This document shows positions 63,696 through 64,000 of a stretch of DNA of 64,000 bases, piece by piece. The notes beneath the pieces were generated by a model, which worked only from the letters and a program-made list of their open reading frames with translations, had not been told where the DNA came from and ran no database searches. Position 1 is the stretch's first letter; each line of letters begins with the position of its first letter. This DNA comes from VAZQ01 sp963841705 (GTDB taxonomy: Bacteria > Pseudomonadota > Alphaproteobacteria > Rhizobiales > Xanthobacteraceae), in assembly GCA_963841705.1 (NCBI GenBank), contig CAWJDY010000018.1, positions 62,001-126,000 on the forward strand. The letters are read 5' to 3'. A program made the translations under genes and the position numbers.

Positions 63696-64000
63696 TGAAA
63701 CGTCGCGAATTTCTCAAGGTCGCTGGCACCGGTCTGGCCGCATCTGCAGTGGCCGCGCCAGCCATCGCCCAATCAATGCCTGATGTCAAATGGAGGTTGA
63801 CAGCGAGTTGGCCGAAATCGCTCGATACGCTCTACGGCTCCTGCGAGACTTTTTCCAAGTATGTCGCGGAAGCGACGGACAACAAGTTCCAGGTGCAATC
63901 GTTTGCCGCCGGCGAGATCGTGCCCGGGCTGCAGGCGCTCGATGCCGTGCAAAACGGCACCGTCGAGGCGTGCCATACCGCCACTTATTATTTTCTCGGC
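63696..64000 (+). CDS. TRAP-type transporter substrate-binding protein, partial
   Basis: The first 101 codons of a DctP-type binding protein, running off the window's right end. The ATG at 63696 has cggagga upstream. A twin-arginine signal (KRREFLKVAGTGLAASAVAA) is followed by APAIAQSMPDVKWRLTASWP and FSKYVAEATDNKFQVQSFAA, GEIVPGLQALDAVQNGTVEA, which is characteristic of the keto-acid/carboxylate TRAP family. Tat export and ligand cannot be confirmed from this part. Confidence 0.85.

Overview
The window reads as chromosomal DNA of a GC-rich alphaproteobacterium of the Hyphomicrobiales (Xanthobacteraceae/Bradyrhizobium-like). The grounds are the codon usage, the housekeeping block lysR-trxB-greA-carB, many tripartite-tricarboxylate (Bug/TctC) binding proteins and TauD/TfdA dioxygenases, and intergenic palindromic repeats typical of rhizobial genomes. 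This placement is inference from gene content; no rRNA or tRNA gene was seen.

Layout. 0.1-4.6 kb: a phosphonoacetate unit, with phosphonoacetate hydrolase (phnA) divergent from a phnDCE uptake operon, a Pho-box-like site between them and a terminator after phnE. 4.7-6.1 kb: a DUF1993 gene, a histidine-kinase scrap and an intergenic repeat. 6.1-15.4 kb: two converging three-gene operons. The rightward one encodes a fatty-acid-hydroxylase/sterol-desaturase-family protein and an RND pump (adaptor plus permease). The leftward one encodes a cyclic-nucleotide-domain/FeeM-like acyltransferase fusion, a cytochrome P450 and a cyclic-nucleotide-domain/patatin lipase fusion. Together they look like a make-modify-export pathway for an acyl-lipid metabolite, and this is the best candidate for an undescribed system here.

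15.5-36 kb: a decayed accessory region. It starts with an ARPP-1 pseudogene and a sigma factor whose 3' end is cut off. It then holds two oppositely oriented copies of a two-gene cassette (17.7-18.6 and 32.0-33.4 kb), a trehalose-6-phosphate synthase region containing a ~97-bp structured repeat pair, a TumE/TumA toxin-antitoxin pair, an IS66 remnant, a truncated sugar transferase, and a recombination module (HTH, YqaJ nuclease, ERF-DUF968 fusion, P-loop ATPase). Broken copies of that module, two damaged HigBA-type pairs, a tyrosine-recombinase remnant and fragments of galE and hydroxypyruvate isomerase complete it. A membrane DnaJ-like protein and a NusG/RfaH-like protein lie at its right side.

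36.8-45.2 kb: non-coding DNA with a strong terminator and tandem repeats, then lysR, trxB, greA, carB and a methyltransferase, all leftward, then a small conserved-looking ORF. 45.2-58.8 kb: catabolic and transport genes: TauD, Bug protein, amidohydrolase, FlK-like thioesterase, a second RND pump, an MqsRA remnant beside dusA, and a second Bug-TauD set followed by a TauE/SafE permease. 58.9-64 kb: membrane-anchored retropepsin-like protease, glutathione S-transferase plus metallo-beta-lactamase-fold hydrolase, a 3-hydroxyisobutyrate-dehydrogenase-like enzyme, the Mrp/ApbC Fe-S carrier ATPase, and the start of a TRAP-type binding protein running off the right end.
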